Source of the DNA: Rhizophagus sp. LPA8_4_AMF
Lineage: Eukaryota; Glomeromycota; Glomeromycetes; Glomerales; Glomeraceae
Length of the DNA: 31,242 nucleotides
NCBI GenBank assembly: GCA_021464525.1
Contig: JADRCO010000543.1
Coordinates: forward strand, 1 to 31,242
Direction: 5' to 3'
Both the position numbers and the translations under genes were made by a program. The notes beneath the pieces were generated by a model. That model ran no database searches. It was given only the letters and a program-made list of their open reading frames with translations, and was not told the origin of the DNA. Shown piece after piece: positions 30,507 to 31,242 of this stretch. Numbering within the stretch: the first letter of the stretch is position 1; each line of letters opens with the position of its first letter.

Positions 30507-30727
30507 GTGCCGCATTAGACTATTATATAGTTTAAATCATCCAGTAATAATATTATCGGTTTGACGGGACCGTTCATACAATATATACAATTTTTATAAT
30601 CAACTCACGTTATTATCCAATAATTTATTATTATGCTAATAAACAGTAATTGACAAAAATAACTTGTTCTTTAATATTTTTTTTTCCTATAACTGATAAT
30701 ATTTATTACATAATTGTTATTTTGGTC
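30507..30727. repeat. Dispersed repeat, second copy, rearranged
   Basis: taatattatcggtttgacgg continuing through gaccgtt (30548-30574) and ttatccaataatttattatt (30611 on) match the copy at 5354-5420 in the same orientation. By contrast 30507-30540 is the reverse complement of 5319-5352 (one mismatch), and 30706-30727 is the exact reverse complement of 5431-5452. The two copies thus share blocks in mixed orientation, as expected from a palindromic element that lost different arms. Confidence 0.75.
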
Positions 30728-30889
30728 GGTTATCTCATAATGTTAAATAAAAATAATTTTTGTTTATCACATTATCAATTATCGAGGTCAAACTCAAAAA
30801 ATTTTCGTTAGCTAACTAATTTATGTTAACTAGTCTATACATTTGTATTTTTAACTAACTCTTTTACTACCGATACTTCTTGATTTTAA

Positions 30890-31038
30890 TTAATGATTAT
30901 TTTTATCATTCGAACCTCTGTATACTCCTGCAAGTATATCGCTGTCATCATCTTTGTTATCTTTCATAATAGCTTCTTCGTTCTTCTACTGATTCACTTC
31001 TTCATTCTTCGAATTTTCATTATCTTGTTTGATATATG
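30890..31038 (-). pseudogene. Possible acidic C-terminal coding fragment
   Basis: The minus strand reads YIKQDNENSKNEEVNQ, a TAG, then NEEAIMKDNKDDDSDILAGV and RGSNDKNNH to TAA at 30890-30892. The highly charged composition is unusual for this A+T-rich DNA and could be the tail of a decayed gene. No family is recognised. Confidence 0.25.
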
Positions 31039-31078
31039 AAATTTTTCATATGAAGTAAAAAAAATGGTAAATTGAGAA

Positions 31079-31156
31079 TGATCGACCTGTTTATGCACGA
31101 AATCTTGACTGCTGTAAGGTCGATCCCCACAGTGTTACCTGTCAGTCATATGACTG
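31079..31156. repeat. Short inverted repeats near window end
   Basis: gatcgacct and aaggtcgatc face each other across about 30 bases, and a perfect 14-bp palindrome cagtcatatgactg lies at 31143-31156. This could be part of a mobile-element end that continues beyond the window. Confidence 0.35.
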
Positions 31157-31242
31157 TGCCACAAGGATCAATTACAATTGTTAACAAAATCGTTTTATTT
31201 ATATATTTCCCAAGTTCTACAAATAATAAAATATTAAATTTT

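Noticed and set aside
31060..31160. Possible tRNA (ggtcgatcccc resembles a T-arm)
   Set aside because: No acceptor stem, D-arm or anticodon arm could be fitted around it.

Overview
The window looks like nuclear DNA of an arbuscular mycorrhizal fungus (Glomeromycotina, Rhizophagus-like). The reasons are extreme A+T richness with long homopolymers, short introns with GTAAGT-type donors, a BTB/BACK protein with SPRY remnants (a family greatly expanded in these fungi), a Pif1 helicase relic, and dense decayed transposons. No rRNA, tRNA, CRISPR array or bacterial-type operon is visible. The assignment is an inference from gene content; no database search was possible.

Layout. 1-6.2 kb is mostly non-coding and repeat-derived: a frameshifted gene relic, a 61-bp tandem repeat, a Pif1 helicase pseudogene with a Helitron-like 3' end, and a fold-back element of about 700 bp. 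6.3-12.4 kb holds the best-structured part: three tandem, same-strand, six-exon genes for small four-helix membrane proteins (MARVEL-like). They share intron positions and phases, and the second and third are separated by about 2.2 kb containing a complex minisatellite. 12.4-15.6 kb is intergenic with a hAT-like miniature element and inverted repeats. 15.6-17.2 kb is an intact single-exon gene for a 525-residue multi-pass membrane glycoprotein.

18.2-18.8 kb holds a lineage-type protein gene with an internal stop, cut off at its 3' end by a decayed Ty3/Gypsy retrotransposon (minus strand, gag-protease-RT, about 18.8-22.6 kb). 24.0-27.3 kb is a frameshifted transposase-like gene with an N-terminal coiled coil and a DDE-like core, itself hit by a 151-bp miniature element. 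27.65-28.51 kb is a retrocopy: an open reading frame with a poly(A) signal and poly(A) tail, flanked by an 18-bp target-site duplication. 28.8-29.95 kb is a BTB/BACK gene whose SPRY tail has been broken off by frame changes and an internal deletion. The end of the window is non-coding and contains a rearranged copy of a repeat also found near 5.4 kb.

The genes do not form a pathway. The main themes are local duplication of a membrane-protein gene and repeated rounds of transposon insertion, retrocopying and decay.
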